DNA of 64,000 nt. Origin: Pontibacillus chungwhensis. GTDB lineage: Bacteria > Bacillota > Bacilli > Bacillales > BH030062. Positions 1 through 8,977 of the stretch are shown here, in pieces. A program made the position numbers and the translations under genes. The notes beneath the pieces were generated by a model, which was not told the origin of the DNA, did no database searches, and saw nothing but the letters and a program-made list of their open reading frames with translations. How positions within the stretch are numbered: position 1 is the stretch's first letter; every line of letters starts with the position of its first letter. Where the stretch lies: contig NZ_CP126446.1 in NCBI RefSeq assembly GCF_030166655.1, positions 2,232,001 through 2,296,000 on the forward strand. The letters run 5' to 3'.

Positions 1-224
1 ACAAGGGATATAGGGGATCCCAGGGTGTAACCATGTCTAACCCCACCCGTAATGTTAATCAAGTCCTTTTCAATCTGCATACGGCGACCACGCCCATAGC
101 CACCTTGTCTACGTATTAAGGATTCATTTATATCCTCAGAAAGTAGTGGCATAAGAGAAGGGATCCCTTCTACGATTGTTGTAAGTTGTTTTCCATGTGA
201 TTCGCCTGCAGTTAAATATCTCAT
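1..224 (-). CDS. aroC: Chorismate synthase, N-terminal part (truncated by window edge)
   Basis: Only the first ~74 codons are inside the window. The protein begins [14 protein letters not shown] and continues with a GGYGRGRRM segment; both are hallmarks of chorismate synthase, which converts 5-enolpyruvylshikimate 3-phosphate to chorismate using reduced FMN (last common step of aromatic biosynthesis, cytoplasmic). The ATG at 224 has a good ribosome-binding site (AAAGGAGAG, about 229-238). The gene corresponds to B. subtilis aroF and lies just downstream of cheR, as in that species. The remainder is outside the window. Confidence 0.95.
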   Translation of the reverse strand, partial: MRYLTAGESHGKQLTTIVEGIPSLMPLLSEDINESLIRRQGGYGRGRRMQIEKDLINITGGVRHGYTLGSPISL

Positions 225-385
225 CTAAACTCTCCTTTTCTCAGCTAAACTTTATGAATTTTGTCTTACTATATCATATCCTATAGGTGCTGTGTTCATC
301 ATTATTAAAAAATTGTATGATCTATCTAAATATCCAAAAAAGTCTGAATTTTTTATTACAGCTCAAAACGTCTTCTCTCTCTTTC

Positions 386-1162
<777 letters not shown>

Positions 1163-1297
1163 CTATATTTCTCCTCTTCTCCATTATTGCCCATGTATAT
1201 GAATCTTCTTAATCTTAATAAATGGCCATGTCAATGTAAACAATCTTTCGCCGCTGCTACTAGTAAACACATTCTTTCAGTCATCCCTAAAAGGAAT

Positions 1298-1336
1298 AAA
1301 AAAAGGCGCAACCTTAGGTGGTTACGCCCTTTTTAA
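1298..1336 (-). terminator. Rho-independent terminator of ndk
   Basis: On the minus strand the arms GGGCGTAACC and GGTTGCGCC close a six-base loop and are followed by a run of seven T. It sits 25 bases after the ndk stop codon. Confidence 0.85.
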
Positions 1337-1360
1337 TCATACTTTCATCGACCGATAATT

Positions 1361-1807
1361 CTAATAAAGCCAGTTCTGATCGTTCTTTTCATAAGAAACA
1401 AGTTCTTGATCCTTAAAGAAAAGACCAATCTCGCGCTGAGCGCTCTCCGGAGAGTCAGAACCGTGTATAACATTCTTGCCTACTGTAAGACCAAAGTCTC
1501 CTCTTACAGTACCTGGCAAGGCTTCTGATGGATTTGTTTTCCCCATCATTTGACGAGACGTCGCGATTACGTTTTCACCTTCCCATACCATTGCAAAAAC
1601 AGGACCAGATGTGATGAATTCGACCAACTCACCAAAGAAAGGCTTTTCTTTGTGCTCGCCATAATGTTCCTCTGCTAGACTTGAAGGAATTTGCATTAGC
1701 TTCCCACCAGCTAATTTAAATCCTTTTCTTTCAAATCTACTTACAATGTCCCCGATTAAATTTCTTTGAACTCCGTCTGGTTTGACCATAATGAACGTTT
1801 TTTCCAT
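1361..1807 (-). CDS. ndk: Nucleoside diphosphate kinase
   Basis: A 148-residue enzyme that transfers the gamma phosphate between NTPs and NDPs through a phosphohistidine. The N-terminus [19 protein letters not shown] and the active-site segment [12 protein letters not shown] (catalytic His near 115) are diagnostic. An in-frame GTG at 1816 lies inside the ribosome-binding site (AGAGGTGG), so the ATG at 1807, seven bases downstream, is the likely start; this gives the usual family length. It is preceded by hepT, the same context as in B. subtilis, and is followed by its own terminator. Confidence 0.96.
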   Translation of the reverse strand: MEKTFIMVKPDGVQRNLIGDIVSRFERKGFKLAGGKLMQIPSSLAEEHYGEHKEKPFFGELVEFITSGPVFAMVWEGENVIATSRQMMGKTNPSEALPGTVRGDFGLTVGKNVIHGSDSPESAQREIGLFFKDQELVSYEKNDQNWLY

Positions 1808-1903
1808 TTTCTCCACCTCTTAGTTATGTAGAATTATGAAAGCGTTTAAATGTTTAACCAGATGAAATTCTATCAAATTTTCGGAAAAGTAGCAAACGTT
1901 TTC

Positions 1904-2875
1904 TTATGATTTACGTTTTCCTATGTATTTGGCAATTTTCATAAGGGTTTGTTTCTCTTTTTGATTGGGAAGGATATCTAGCGCCTCATATGCTTTGTTG
2001 AGGTAACGTTCACTTAAAGCAAACGACTGGTCAATCGCTCCAGATTCTTTAATTTTCTCGATTACCCATGCCATATCAGTCTTTGTAACCTCTTCTTTTT
2101 GGAATAAGCTTTGTACTTCTTGCTTAAACCTTTCATCTTGATCCATCGCATAAAGAACGGGGAGTGTAATATTCCCTTGCATTAAGTCGCTCCCTGCAGG
2201 CTTCCCTAATTCCTTTTCTGTCGCTGTAAAATCTAATACATCGTCGATGATCTGATAAGACATGCCTACATAATAGCCATACTTAAATAAAGCTCTTTCA
2301 ACTTTTTCGTCAGCTCCAGCTGCTACTGCACCAAGGCGACAGCTTACAGCAATTAAAAGAGCTGTTTTTCTTTTAATTCTACGTAGATAAGTACGGAGGT
2401 TTTGATCCCAATCAAATTTATCTTTAATTTGCTCTATTTCACCCACACAGACCTCTACAATTGTTTTGGATAGGATTTGATGGGCTTTAGCGTCTTCTAA
2501 AGTCGATAAGCTCTCAATTGCTCTGGCAAAGATATAGTCTCCTGTATACATTGCCACACGATTGTCCCATTTAGCTTTAATTGTCTGCTCGCCCCGTCTG
2601 AGCTCAGCGTCATCAATCACATCATCATGAACAAGTGATGCCATATGAATAAGCTCTAGCGCTACTGCTACATGCTTAATTCTCTCGATATCATAATGAC
2701 CAAACTTAGCTGCTAATAAAACAAAAACAGGACGGATACGTTTTCCTCCTGCTTGTAACAATTGGGTAGAAGCTTCTCTTAAGATGCTATGATCAGCTTG
2801 AATTGTCGTGTTGAGAGACTTTTCTATTTTATCAATATCTTGTTTTAAGTGTGGATAGATCATCGCTAATTTCAT
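1904..2875 (-). CDS. hepT: Heptaprenyl diphosphate synthase component II
   Basis: The catalytic subunit of the two-component heptaprenyl diphosphate synthase, which makes the C35 side chain of menaquinone-7 from farnesyl diphosphate and isopentenyl diphosphate. The two aspartate-rich motifs of trans-polyprenyl synthases are visible: HDDVIDD (about 88) and DDVLDF (about 213). GGKRIRP near residue 44 is the substrate-binding segment. A GTG at 2884 is part of the AAAGGTGA ribosome-binding site, so ATG 2875 (323 residues) is chosen. It forms an operon with menG and hepS, as in B. subtilis. Confidence 0.94.
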   Translation of the reverse strand: MKLAMIYPHLKQDIDKIEKSLNTTIQADHSILREASTQLLQAGGKRIRPVFVLLAAKFGHYDIERIKHVAVALELIHMASLVHDDVIDDAELRRGEQTIKAKWDNRVAMYTGDYIFARAIESLSTLEDAKAHQILSKTIVEVCVGEIEQIKDKFDWDQNLRTYLRRIKRKTALLIAVSCRLGAVAAGADEKVERALFKYGYYVGMSYQIIDDVLDFTATEKELGKPAGSDLMQGNITLPVLYAMDQDERFKQEVQSLFQKEEVTKTDMAWVIEKIKESGAIDQSFALSERYLNKAYEALDILPNQKEKQTLMKIAKYIGKRKS

Positions 2876-2899
2876 CGGAGTCACCTTTATATCATTTTC

Positions 2900-3613
2900 T
2901 TACTTCAATGGTTTTGTTCCAAGATGCATGGCAGCTACGCCACCAGTGTATCCTTTAACTTCAACATCTTTCAATCCTGCTTGTTCGAACAAACGCTTTA
3001 ACTCTACTCTTCCTGGAAAGTCCTTTGCAGATTCATGGAGCCAAGCATATTCGTTATAGCTTTTAGCAAATAAACGACCAAGAACTGGCATGATATATTG
3101 GAAGTAGAAGTAGTAAGCTTGCCTAAATCCAAACGCAGTAGGCTGAGAAGTCTCAAGACAGACTACAATACCTCCTGGTTTAACAACTCGAGTCATTTCT
3201 TTAAGGACTTGCAAATAGTCTGGAACATTTCGCAATCCAAACCCGATTGTTGCATAATCAAAGCTATTATCTTCATATGGAAGTTCCATAGCATCTCCAT
3301 GAATAAAATCTACGTAATCAAGATTAAGATCATTTTTCTTTTCTTTGCCTACACTAAGCATATTCTGGCTAAAATCAAGACCTACGACTTTACCTGATTC
3401 CTTTACTTTATCAGCAAGAGCAATGGTCCAGTCTCCTGTTCCGCAGCAAACATCGATAGCTGTTTCTCCCTTTTGAACATTCATACGACTCATAACATCT
3501 TTACGCCAAGCTTTATGACGCTGAAACGATATGATGGAATTCATAACGTCATATCGATTATAGATTTTTTCAAATACATGATGAACACGTTGTGATTTTG
3601 TTTGTTGGTCCAT
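2900..3613 (-). CDS. menG: Demethylmenaquinone methyltransferase
   Basis: A 237-residue class I SAM methyltransferase (UbiE/MenG family) catalysing the last step of menaquinone synthesis, C-methylation of demethylmenaquinone. Motif I ([13 protein letters not shown], about 54-66) binds SAM. The signatures [10 protein letters not shown] near the N-terminus and GFGLRNVPD (about 124) are typical of UbiE/MenG. It sits between hepS and hepT, three bases after the hepS stop codon, so side-chain synthesis and ring methylation are co-expressed. Confidence 0.95.
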   Translation of the reverse strand: MDQQTKSQRVHHVFEKIYNRYDVMNSIISFQRHKAWRKDVMSRMNVQKGETAIDVCCGTGDWTIALADKVKESGKVVGLDFSQNMLSVGKEKKNDLNLDYVDFIHGDAMELPYEDNSFDYATIGFGLRNVPDYLQVLKEMTRVVKPGGIVVCLETSQPTAFGFRQAYYFYFQYIMPVLGRLFAKSYNEYAWLHESAKDFPGRVELKRLFEQAGLKDVEVKGYTGGVAAMHLGTKPLK

Positions 3614-3616
3614 TGA

Positions 3617-4420
3617 TTACCCTTCCTCCACAGCTTGATGTTTCAGATAAAATGAATGATAGATATGATGTTGGAGGTACGTTTTAAGTGAACTGAAGCT
3701 CCCTGGCAACTGTGCTAAAGACTGCTCAACTGAAACCATTTGCTTCTTCATATATTTTTCTATCGTTCGGAGAGCTTGTGCACCGTTTTGGTGAACGAGC
3801 GTGCTTTTAATTAACAATTCAATTAAAGGGGAGTTCTCACGCTTACGAAAACGACGGTCTTCATCTTGTAATCGTTTGGCTAATAACCAATCCCCCGCCA
3901 CCTCATTCATCACAGGTTGATTTACAAATTCCGCTACCCGTTGAATCAATAATGATTCGACTTGTTTTAAAGCATCCATTACTTGAGCTATCGATGGAAA
4001 ATCCTGATTGTAAATCTTCATTTTTAATTCATTAATTTCTTTAATAGCAGAAGCTAGTGTATGAATCATTGGTAAATCCTCAATTTTAGACAAAAGGTAA
4101 TAGTACAGCCCACTGTAATAGTCTCCAGCTAATACGGTCAACTGTCGACTCTTTGTTACATGGTCTTCTTCATTCGTTTTGGATGAATTCACAAGTTCAT
4201 GCGTATCTAGAGCTATTTGTACTAGCATCGTTGAGATTATATATTGTTTCTGTTTATCTTCACTAAGGTCTGTATCTTTTAGTAAAGACGTAAGAAACAT
4301 TAGTTTATCTTCACAAATTACGGGTTCAGGTATAAATTTGGCTAAATAAGGATGTTGGATTTGATGTTCAATACTAGTTCTTAAATGTTCGATATTCACG
4401 TTTGTATTCTTCACTGACAT
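3617..4420 (-). CDS. hepS: Heptaprenyl diphosphate synthase component I
   Basis: The non-catalytic partner of HepT, about 267 residues, needed for assembly and chain-length control of the heptaprenyl diphosphate synthase. It has no aspartate-rich motif. Identification rests on position (hepS-menG-hepT), on size and on segments such as HPYLAKFIPEP near the N-terminus and LLAKRLQDEDRRFRKR around 180-195. The start is uncertain among an overlapping GTG (4423), the ATG at 4420 and a GTG at 4414; the ATG lies about ten bases after an AAAGG. Confidence 0.88.
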   Translation of the reverse strand: MSVKNTNVNIEHLRTSIEHQIQHPYLAKFIPEPVICEDKLMFLTSLLKDTDLSEDKQKQYIISTMLVQIALDTHELVNSSKTNEEDHVTKSRQLTVLAGDYYSGLYYYLLSKIEDLPMIHTLASAIKEINELKMKIYNQDFPSIAQVMDALKQVESLLIQRVAEFVNQPVMNEVAGDWLLAKRLQDEDRRFRKRENSPLIELLIKSTLVHQNGAQALRTIEKYMKKQMVSVEQSLAQLPGSFSSLKTYLQHHIYHSFYLKHQAVEEG

Positions 4421-4462
4421 CACCCAAAGCCTTTCGTGCCGTATCTCGGCTTACTGTCGTCT

Positions 4463-4471
4463 ATTATAGCA
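4463..4471 (-). promoter_or_regulatory. Extended -10 promoter for hepS-menG-hepT
   Basis: On the minus strand TGCTATAAT gives a perfect -10 hexamer with an upstream TGn extension, about 40 bases before the hepS start. No good -35 hexamer is seen at 17 bases, as is common for extended -10 promoters. Confidence 0.55.
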
Positions 4472-4544
4472 TATCCGGTCGGATCAACACATTTTTGAAT
4501 AACTATAGTGTGCCCATTATTTAAAAATGATTATATGTATAAAA

Positions 4545-4573
4545 GAAAAAGCAGAGCGTTCAGGTCACTCTGC
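4545..4573 (-). terminator. Rho-independent terminator of mtrB
   Basis: An eight-pair stem (GCAGAGTG with CGCTCTGC, one G-U pair) followed by TTTTTCTTTT on the minus strand. The 5' arm includes the mtrB stop codon. Confidence 0.75.
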
Positions 4574-4795
4574 CTCGGAATTCATCTCGCCGTGACTTGT
4601 TTGAATCTGTGCTTTTCCCCTTACTTTAACCGCCGAGGTATGCTCTGTAAACTGGGCTATCATGACTTCTCCGGTATCAAGCTTCTCTGAGTGATGGAAT
4701 CGAGTATCAGTACCTCTGGTAAGGCCAATCACATTCACTCCATCTTCAAGAGCCTTTATTACAAAAAAATCTCCGCTAGACTTTTGGTTGCTCAT
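4565..4795 (-). CDS. mtrB: Trp RNA-binding attenuation protein (TRAP)
   Basis: A 76-residue protein matching TRAP, the 11-subunit ring that binds tryptophan and then (G/U)AG repeats in leader RNAs to attenuate trp genes. Diagnostic segments are [20 protein letters not shown] (about 9-28) and [15 protein letters not shown] (about 51-65); the latter carries the lysine and arginine residues that contact RNA. In B. subtilis it is co-transcribed behind folE (mtrA). Here no folE lies between hbs and mtrB, so mtrB appears to stand alone with its own terminator. Confidence 0.95.
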   Translation of the reverse strand: MSNQKSSGDFFVIKALEDGVNVIGLTRGTDTRFHHSEKLDTGEVMIAQFTEHTSAVKVRGKAQIQTSHGEMNSEAE

Positions 4796-4896
4796 CTCAA
4801 TCCTCCTAGAGCTAATCTTTATTTAATATCTCTTAAATTGCCATGTGTGTCAATTCATTAACACTGTTAAGGAACAGCTTTTCCTACATAAATGTG

Positions 4897-4931
4897 AAAA
4901 TAAGGCTGACCCATAACTTGAGTCAGCCTTA
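4897..4931 (-). terminator. Rho-independent terminator of hbs
   Basis: Perfect ten-pair stem: TAAGGCTGAC at 4901-4910 pairs with its complement at 4922-4931. On the minus strand it is followed by TTTTC. It lies about 20 bases after the hbs stop codon. Confidence 0.85.
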
Positions 4932-4952
4932 CTCATTATGCCCTTTATGTAA

Positions 4953-5225
4953 TTACTTAACGGAATCCTTAAGGGCTTTACCTGGTTTGAATGCTGGTAC
5001 TTTGCTAGCAGAAATTTCGATTTCTTTACCAGTTTGTGGGTTACGACCTTTACGAGCCGCACGTTCACGTACTTCAAAGTTACCAAAACCAATTAGTTGT
5101 ACTTTATCACCGTCTTTAAGTGTTTCAGTGATTGAATCAAAAACTGCATCTACAGCTTTTGTAGCATCTTTTTTAGAAAGATCACTTTTCTCTGCAACTG
5201 CATTGATTAGATCTGTCTTGTTCAT
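4953..5225 (-). CDS. hbs: DNA-binding protein HU
   Basis: A 90-residue histone-like HU protein, beginning [20 protein letters not shown] and carrying the beta-arm [20 protein letters not shown] (about 46-65) that wraps the minor groove, with the intercalating proline in NPQT. It compacts the nucleoid. ATG 5225 is six bases after a strong AGGAGGTG site; an in-frame GTG at 5234 overlaps that site and is rejected. It has its own promoter, a leader of about 130 bases and its own terminator, as expected for an abundant protein. Confidence 0.97.
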   Translation of the reverse strand: MNKTDLINAVAEKSDLSKKDATKAVDAVFDSITETLKDGDKVQLIGFGNFEVRERAARKGRNPQTGKEIEISASKVPAFKPGKALKDSVK

Positions 5226-5332
5226 GCTATTCACCTCCTCCCAGGAAATGGTTACGCATCATTTTGTGCCAAGATCGTAACATGATGTTACATACATTTG
5301 TGCACAATTTTTTAACGTTTTATACGTGTGTG

Positions 5333-5350
5333 CATCAAGAAAACTTGATG
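5333..5350. repeat. Inverted repeat at the 5' end of the hbs leader
   Basis: CATCAAG-AAAA-CTTGATG, seven perfect pairs around a four-base loop. It begins a few bases after the predicted hbs transcription start, so it would form a 5'-terminal stem-loop in the mRNA, or could act as a DNA operator. Confidence 0.55.
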
Positions 5351-5359
5351 ACAAGCCTT

Positions 5360-5388
5360 ATATTAAACGATGATGCGAGTGATTTCAA
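5360..5388 (-). promoter_or_regulatory. Predicted SigA promoter of hbs
   Basis: TTGAAA (5383-5388), 17-base spacer, TAATAT (5360-5365) on the minus strand. The start point would be near 5353. Confidence 0.5.
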
Positions 5389-5487
5389 TAAAAACAACAA
5401 ACTTTCTTCAACAAAAAGGCTGATACATCAAGTCTTCGAGCCCATTTTCTCCCTTCCACCTTGTTTTTTCTGAATTATTAAACAAAA

Positions 5488-5518
5488 CCCAAAACCCTTG
5501 ATATGAAAGGGTTTTGGG
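5488..5518. terminator. Second strong hairpin downstream of spoIVA
   Basis: A perfect 12-pair stem (CCCAAAACCCTT and complement) with a seven-base loop. On the minus strand it is followed by TTTTG. It probably backs up the spoIVA terminator and insulates hbs. Confidence 0.6.
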
Positions 5519-5587
5519 CATATGGATAAGATTTCTATTTTACATGTATTAGGGAAATGAAATCCCTCTAAAAAATTTCTTAAAAAA

Positions 5588-5614
5588 AATAAAAAAAGCG
5601 GTGGTTAACCGCTT
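5588..5614 (-). terminator. Rho-independent terminator of spoIVA
   Basis: AAGCGGT and ACCGCTT around a five-base loop, then seven T on the minus strand. The stem overlaps the spoIVA stop codon. Confidence 0.75.
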
Positions 5615-7091
5615 ATAAAATGATGGCAATAAGCCCTCCACTGCCCTCATTGATGATTCTTTCGAGGGTTTCTTTAAGTTTATATCGAGCATTCTCTGGC
5701 ATTAAAGCAAGCTTCGCACCAATACCTTCCCTCACAATAGAACTTAGTGAACGCCCGAATATATCAGAGTTCCAAATGGATAGTGGGTCTTCTTCAAAGT
5801 CCTGCATCAGGTACCGAACAAGTTCTTCACTTTGCTTCTCGGTTCCAATAATAGGGGCGAATTCAGACTCAACATCTACCTTCACCATATGAATAGATGG
5901 AGCTACAGCCTTAAGACGAACGCCAAACCTTGATCCTTGACGTATAATTTCCGGTTCATCTAAGAACATGTCTTCAAGGGCTGGCGCTGCAATACCATAT
6001 CCTGTTTGTTTTACCATCTGAAGGGCTTCAGACACCTGATCATACTCACGTTTTGCATGGGCAAAATCTTGCATAAGCTGAAGCAAATGGTCTTTCCCTC
6101 TAATTTCTTCTCCTACAATCTCTTTTAGAACTTGATCGTACAAATAGTCAGGAGCTTGGAGATCTATCTCAGCCACTCCTTCTCCCATTTCCATACCAGC
6201 TAACTGTGCTTTATCAATGTAGTCGTAGTCTGAGAACTGTCCGACTACTCGGTCCACGTCTCTTAATCTTTTAATGTCTTTCACAGTATCTTGAATCGCA
6301 TCTTGGTAGTTTTTGCGAAGCCAATGACCTTCGTTTAAAACCATAACCCAGCTTGGTAAATTCACATTAACTTCAAGGACAGGGAATTCATATAATGCTT
6401 CTCGAAGCACATTATAAACATCACTTTCTCTCATGCCTTCCACACTCATTGATATCACAGGAATATCATATTTCTCTTGAAGTTTTTGTCTTAATACCTC
6501 TGTATCTTGGTGGTGTGGGCGAACAGAGTTAATAATCATAATAAATGGTTTTCCTACTTCTCTTAATTCTTCCACAACACGTTCTTCCGCTTCAACATAG
6601 TCTGCTCTTGGAATCTCACCAATTGTCCCATCTGTTGTTACAACTACACCGATTGTGGAATGTTCTGTAATAACTTTTCTTGTTCCAATTTCAGCAGCAT
6701 CGTGAAATGGAATGGGTTCTTCATACCAAGGGGTATTAATCATTCTTGGTCCATTCTCATCTTCATAACCTTTAGCACCATCAACCGTATATCCAACACA
6801 ATCTACAACTCTAAAATTAACATCTAAGCCATCGTCCACATGTACTTGAACGGCCTGATTTGGTACAAACTTCGGCTCCGTTGTCATGATCGTCTTACCT
6901 GCTGCAGATTGAGGAAGTTCATCCTGAGCTCTTGCACGTTCACCTTCATCTTGGATGTTTGGAAGGACAACAAGCTCCATAAACTTTTTGATAAATGTGG
7001 ATTTCCCTGTTCTCACCGCTCCTACAACACCTAAATAAATATCTCCATCTGTCCGTTTAGAAATATCTTTAAAAACATCAACTCTTTCCAA
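5613..7091 (-). CDS. spoIVA: Stage IV sporulation protein A (spore coat morphogenetic ATPase)
   Basis: A 492-residue SpoIVA, the ATP-hydrolysing protein that polymerises on the forespore outer membrane (anchored by SpoVM) and forms the coat basement layer. Walker A is GAVRTGKST (about 24-32). The N-terminus ERVDVFKDISKRTDGDIYLG and the SigE-type context match the family, and length equals the B. subtilis protein. Translation begins at TTG 7091 behind a strong GGGAGGGG site; no ATG is better placed. The C-terminus ends in GSGGLIAIIL, the region implicated in localisation. Confidence 0.97.
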   Translation of the reverse strand: MERVDVFKDISKRTDGDIYLGVVGAVRTGKSTFIKKFMELVVLPNIQDEGERARAQDELPQSAAGKTIMTTEPKFVPNQAVQVHVDDGLDVNFRVVDCVGYTVDGAKGYEDENGPRMINTPWYEEPIPFHDAAEIGTRKVITEHSTIGVVVTTDGTIGEIPRADYVEAEERVVEELREVGKPFIMIINSVRPHHQDTEVLRQKLQEKYDIPVISMSVEGMRESDVYNVLREALYEFPVLEVNVNLPSWVMVLNEGHWLRKNYQDAIQDTVKDIKRLRDVDRVVGQFSDYDYIDKAQLAGMEMGEGVAEIDLQAPDYLYDQVLKEIVGEEIRGKDHLLQLMQDFAHAKREYDQVSEALQMVKQTGYGIAAPALEDMFLDEPEIIRQGSRFGVRLKAVAPSIHMVKVDVESEFAPIIGTEKQSEELVRYLMQDFEEDPLSIWNSDIFGRSLSSIVREGIGAKLALMPENARYKLKETLERIINEGSGGLIAIIL

Positions 7092-7163
7092 GTGATCCCC
7101 TCCCGATCCATTTACTTCGCTTGGACAAACAAATGATGATTGCTAACGAATCTTTGCATTACA

Positions 7164-7194
7164 AGTCTATGATGTTGTCCTACTGTTTTATGAC
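7164..7194 (-). promoter_or_regulatory. Candidate SigE promoter of spoIVA
   Basis: On the minus strand GTCATAAAA (-35 like, 7186-7194), about 14 bases, then CATAGACT (7164-7171), close to the SigE -10 consensus CATACANT. It lies about 70 bases upstream of the TTG start. spoIVA is SigE-dependent in B. subtilis. Confidence 0.45.
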
Positions 7195-7412
7195 TTGTTT
7201 TTAAAACCTCTTCTATAGAATCTAGTCCAGCCAAAGGTTAATCCCTTTTGACCTACTACTATTGTTACTATATAAAAACGGAAGGATGATTATGCTATAG
7301 TTTTAAAGCTAAGCAAAAATTTTACGGTATTTTTGATCAGATATTTTATAGATTATGATCCCAGCAGAGGATGAGTCGGAGAAGTTGCCAAGTCATTCAA
7401 CATTAGGAACAC

Positions 7413-7441
7413 AAAAAAACCTTTCAACCAAGTTGAAAGGT
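7413..7441 (-). terminator. Rho-independent terminator of yphF
   Basis: ACCTTTCAAC paired with GTTGAAAGGT (ten pairs, three-base loop), followed by a T run on the minus strand, immediately after yphF. Confidence 0.85.
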
Positions 7442-7449
7442 CTCATTTC

Positions 7450-8184
7450 TTAAGATGGATTGTTTATGTCGACACCATTAAAGACTGGTTCTCCATTTTT
7501 AACAGTATATGGAAGGGAATGGGACGGCACGATAGGAGAATCTTGTACAAGTAAGTATCGAATATCGTCACCACTTGAGAAAGAGTGATCGTTCTCCTGT
7601 AAAGCTTGGTAGAGTTCTTGTCGATAGTCTAAATATATTTTTCCTTTTGCATCCATTACTACGGGAAGTTGAGTTTCAGAATACGGACTTTTTATAGTAG
7701 GGTTTTGTTTTAATCCAATCTTTTCATAATCAATTTTATAAACATCTTTTGCAATCCGTTCTCCGTAAGGGGCATACTGATGCTCATTTCTATACGCTGT
7801 GATACGATTATTAATTTTTTGTAGTTCTTGCGTTGCTCTTAAATCCATCACTTTCACAGTCGGATCTTCTTCGGCATAAATGATGACATATTGATAAACG
7901 CCTCCGCGTTCAAACGAATTACCTGGAGCTTCTGAGATAAGATTTTCTTCTCGCAAGCGTTTATAGTCAATGGGATACTTTTGAAAAATATTCGTATCTT
8001 GGTCTCTCGTCTTAATTGGTAATGCGTAAGGGTTGTTCTTCTTAAATTCATCCACAGCTGCTTGGAGAGACTCTAGTTGAACTTGGTTTGGTGTTTGGTT
8101 CTTAGAAAGACGATCGTCCGGATATAAACAACCAGTTAAAATGAACGCTGCCAGCAAGAGCACCGCCATTTTCTTTATGTACAT
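7450..8184 (-). CDS. yphF: YphF-like sporulation-region lipoprotein
   Basis: A 244-residue predicted lipoprotein with a short hydrophobic signal and lipobox LTGC (Cys about 19). The mature part is hydrophilic, with no recognised catalytic motif. Position next to yphE and upstream of spoIVA, size and lipobox match B. subtilis YphF, whose function is not established. Start ATG 8184 lies seven bases after GGAGGT. It is probably co-transcribed with the small membrane protein gene upstream (19-base gap). Confidence 0.82.
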   Translation of the reverse strand: MYIKKMAVLLLAAFILTGCLYPDDRLSKNQTPNQVQLESLQAAVDEFKKNNPYALPIKTRDQDTNIFQKYPIDYKRLREENLISEAPGNSFERGGVYQYVIIYAEEDPTVKVMDLRATQELQKINNRITAYRNEHQYAPYGERIAKDVYKIDYEKIGLKQNPTIKSPYSETQLPVVMDAKGKIYLDYRQELYQALQENDHSFSSGDDIRYLLVQDSPIVPSHSLPYTVKNGEPVFNGVDINNPS

Positions 8185-8202
8185 ACTTCATACCTCCACT
8201 TC

Positions 8203-8421
8203 TTAAGATGTAGGTCCACTAAAGACGATATAAAATATAATGAGTCCTGCTACTATCATAAATATGTATGCTAAAAATGCAGTGATTCCACTTAAAATCC
8301 CCTTTAACTTATGACGACTAAGTAAAATCAAGCCAATGGAGAGGAACATAAATATAATACCAGCAAAAGAAATATACATATTTAACATCGATTTTGACAA
8401 CGAATTCAACTCCTTTTGCAT
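8203..8421 (-). CDS. yphE: YphE-like small membrane protein (DUF2768)
   Basis: A 72-residue protein with two transmembrane segments (about 14-35 and 43-68) and a short basic link (RHKLKG). It resembles the DUF2768 family that includes B. subtilis YphE. It sits directly upstream of yphF, in the same orientation as in B. subtilis. Function unknown; a sporulation role is only suggested by context. Confidence 0.75.
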   Translation of the reverse strand: MQKELNSLSKSMLNMYISFAGIIFMFLSIGLILLSRHKLKGILSGITAFLAYIFMIVAGLIIFYIVFSGPTS

Positions 8422-8507
8422 GTGTCAACTTTCACGAAATTTATTATACCACAACTTACAAGCTTACCATATGCTAGCAAGAAACCCTTTTCATTCTTTT
8501 ATACACC

Positions 8508-8545
8508 AAAAAACCGAGGTGAATGGGGCGAGTTCACCTCGGTTT
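8508..8545 (-). terminator. Rho-independent terminator downstream of the SpoVIF-like gene
   Basis: A 13-pair perfect stem (AAACCGAGGTGAA and complement) with a nine-base loop, followed by TTTTTTGG on the minus strand. Confidence 0.85.
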
Positions 8546-8646
8546 GACTAAATAGTACCCTTTACATACAACCCTAGTTGAAATCCTGCTGCGTTTTATA
8601 GTATGCAATCATTCATGTATTGGTATCCTCAAGTGCCTATTTGTGA

Positions 8647-8901
8647 CTATTTTTTAAACATTTGATTTAATTGGTTCATATCCATGTTATTGTTCGTAAT
8701 AGCTTTAACAATTTTGTCTTCTTTTTCTTTAGAGACAGGCTTGCCCGCCATTTTAGATAACTGCTTCACAAGATTACGAACAGTTTTCTCATCTTTAAAG
8801 TTTGCATTCTTTACAGAATCAGCAACTTTCATAATTTCATCCGGAGAGATGTTGGCTTTATTTTGAAGATGCTCAAATGCTTTCTTTTGAAATCCGCTCA
8901 C
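8647..8901 (-). CDS. Stage VI sporulation protein F-like
   Basis: An 84-residue helical, charged protein with no membrane segment. The pattern ISPDEIMKVADSVKNANFKD and the C-terminal NNMDMNQLNQMFKK resemble the SpoVIF family (B. subtilis SpoVIF/YjcC, needed for proper coat assembly). Homologues often lie next to gpsA in Bacillaceae. It has a good ribosome-binding site (AAGGAGGAAG) and its own terminator. Identification is by recollected family pattern, so the symbol is left empty. Confidence 0.72.
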   Translation of the reverse strand: MSGFQKKAFEHLQNKANISPDEIMKVADSVKNANFKDEKTVRNLVKQLSKMAGKPVSKEKEDKIVKAITNNNMDMNQLNQMFKK

Positions 8902-8977
8902 GTAACTTCCTCCTTATAATAAACTTTCAAACACAGTATATGCGAAGGAAGTGTAAGCGTGATGTATTCATAAGAAA

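Larger units (their letters stand above)
5226..5612. other. hbs upstream region between hbs and spoIVA
   Basis: A 387-base gene-free stretch. From right to left it holds the spoIVA terminator, a second strong hairpin (5488-5518), the hbs promoter (5360-5388) and an inverted repeat at the start of the hbs leader (5333-5350). No convincing small gene with a ribosome-binding site was seen. Confidence 0.7.
7092..7449. other. spoIVA-yphF intergenic region
   Basis: A 358-base gene-free stretch holding a candidate SigE promoter for spoIVA and, at its right end, the yphF terminator. No small coding region with a ribosome-binding site was found. Confidence 0.6.

Noticed and set aside
5264-5473. Plus-strand open frame in the hbs-spoIVA gap
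   Set aside because: No ribosome-binding site, odd composition, and it crosses the hbs promoter and leader; judged a chance frame.
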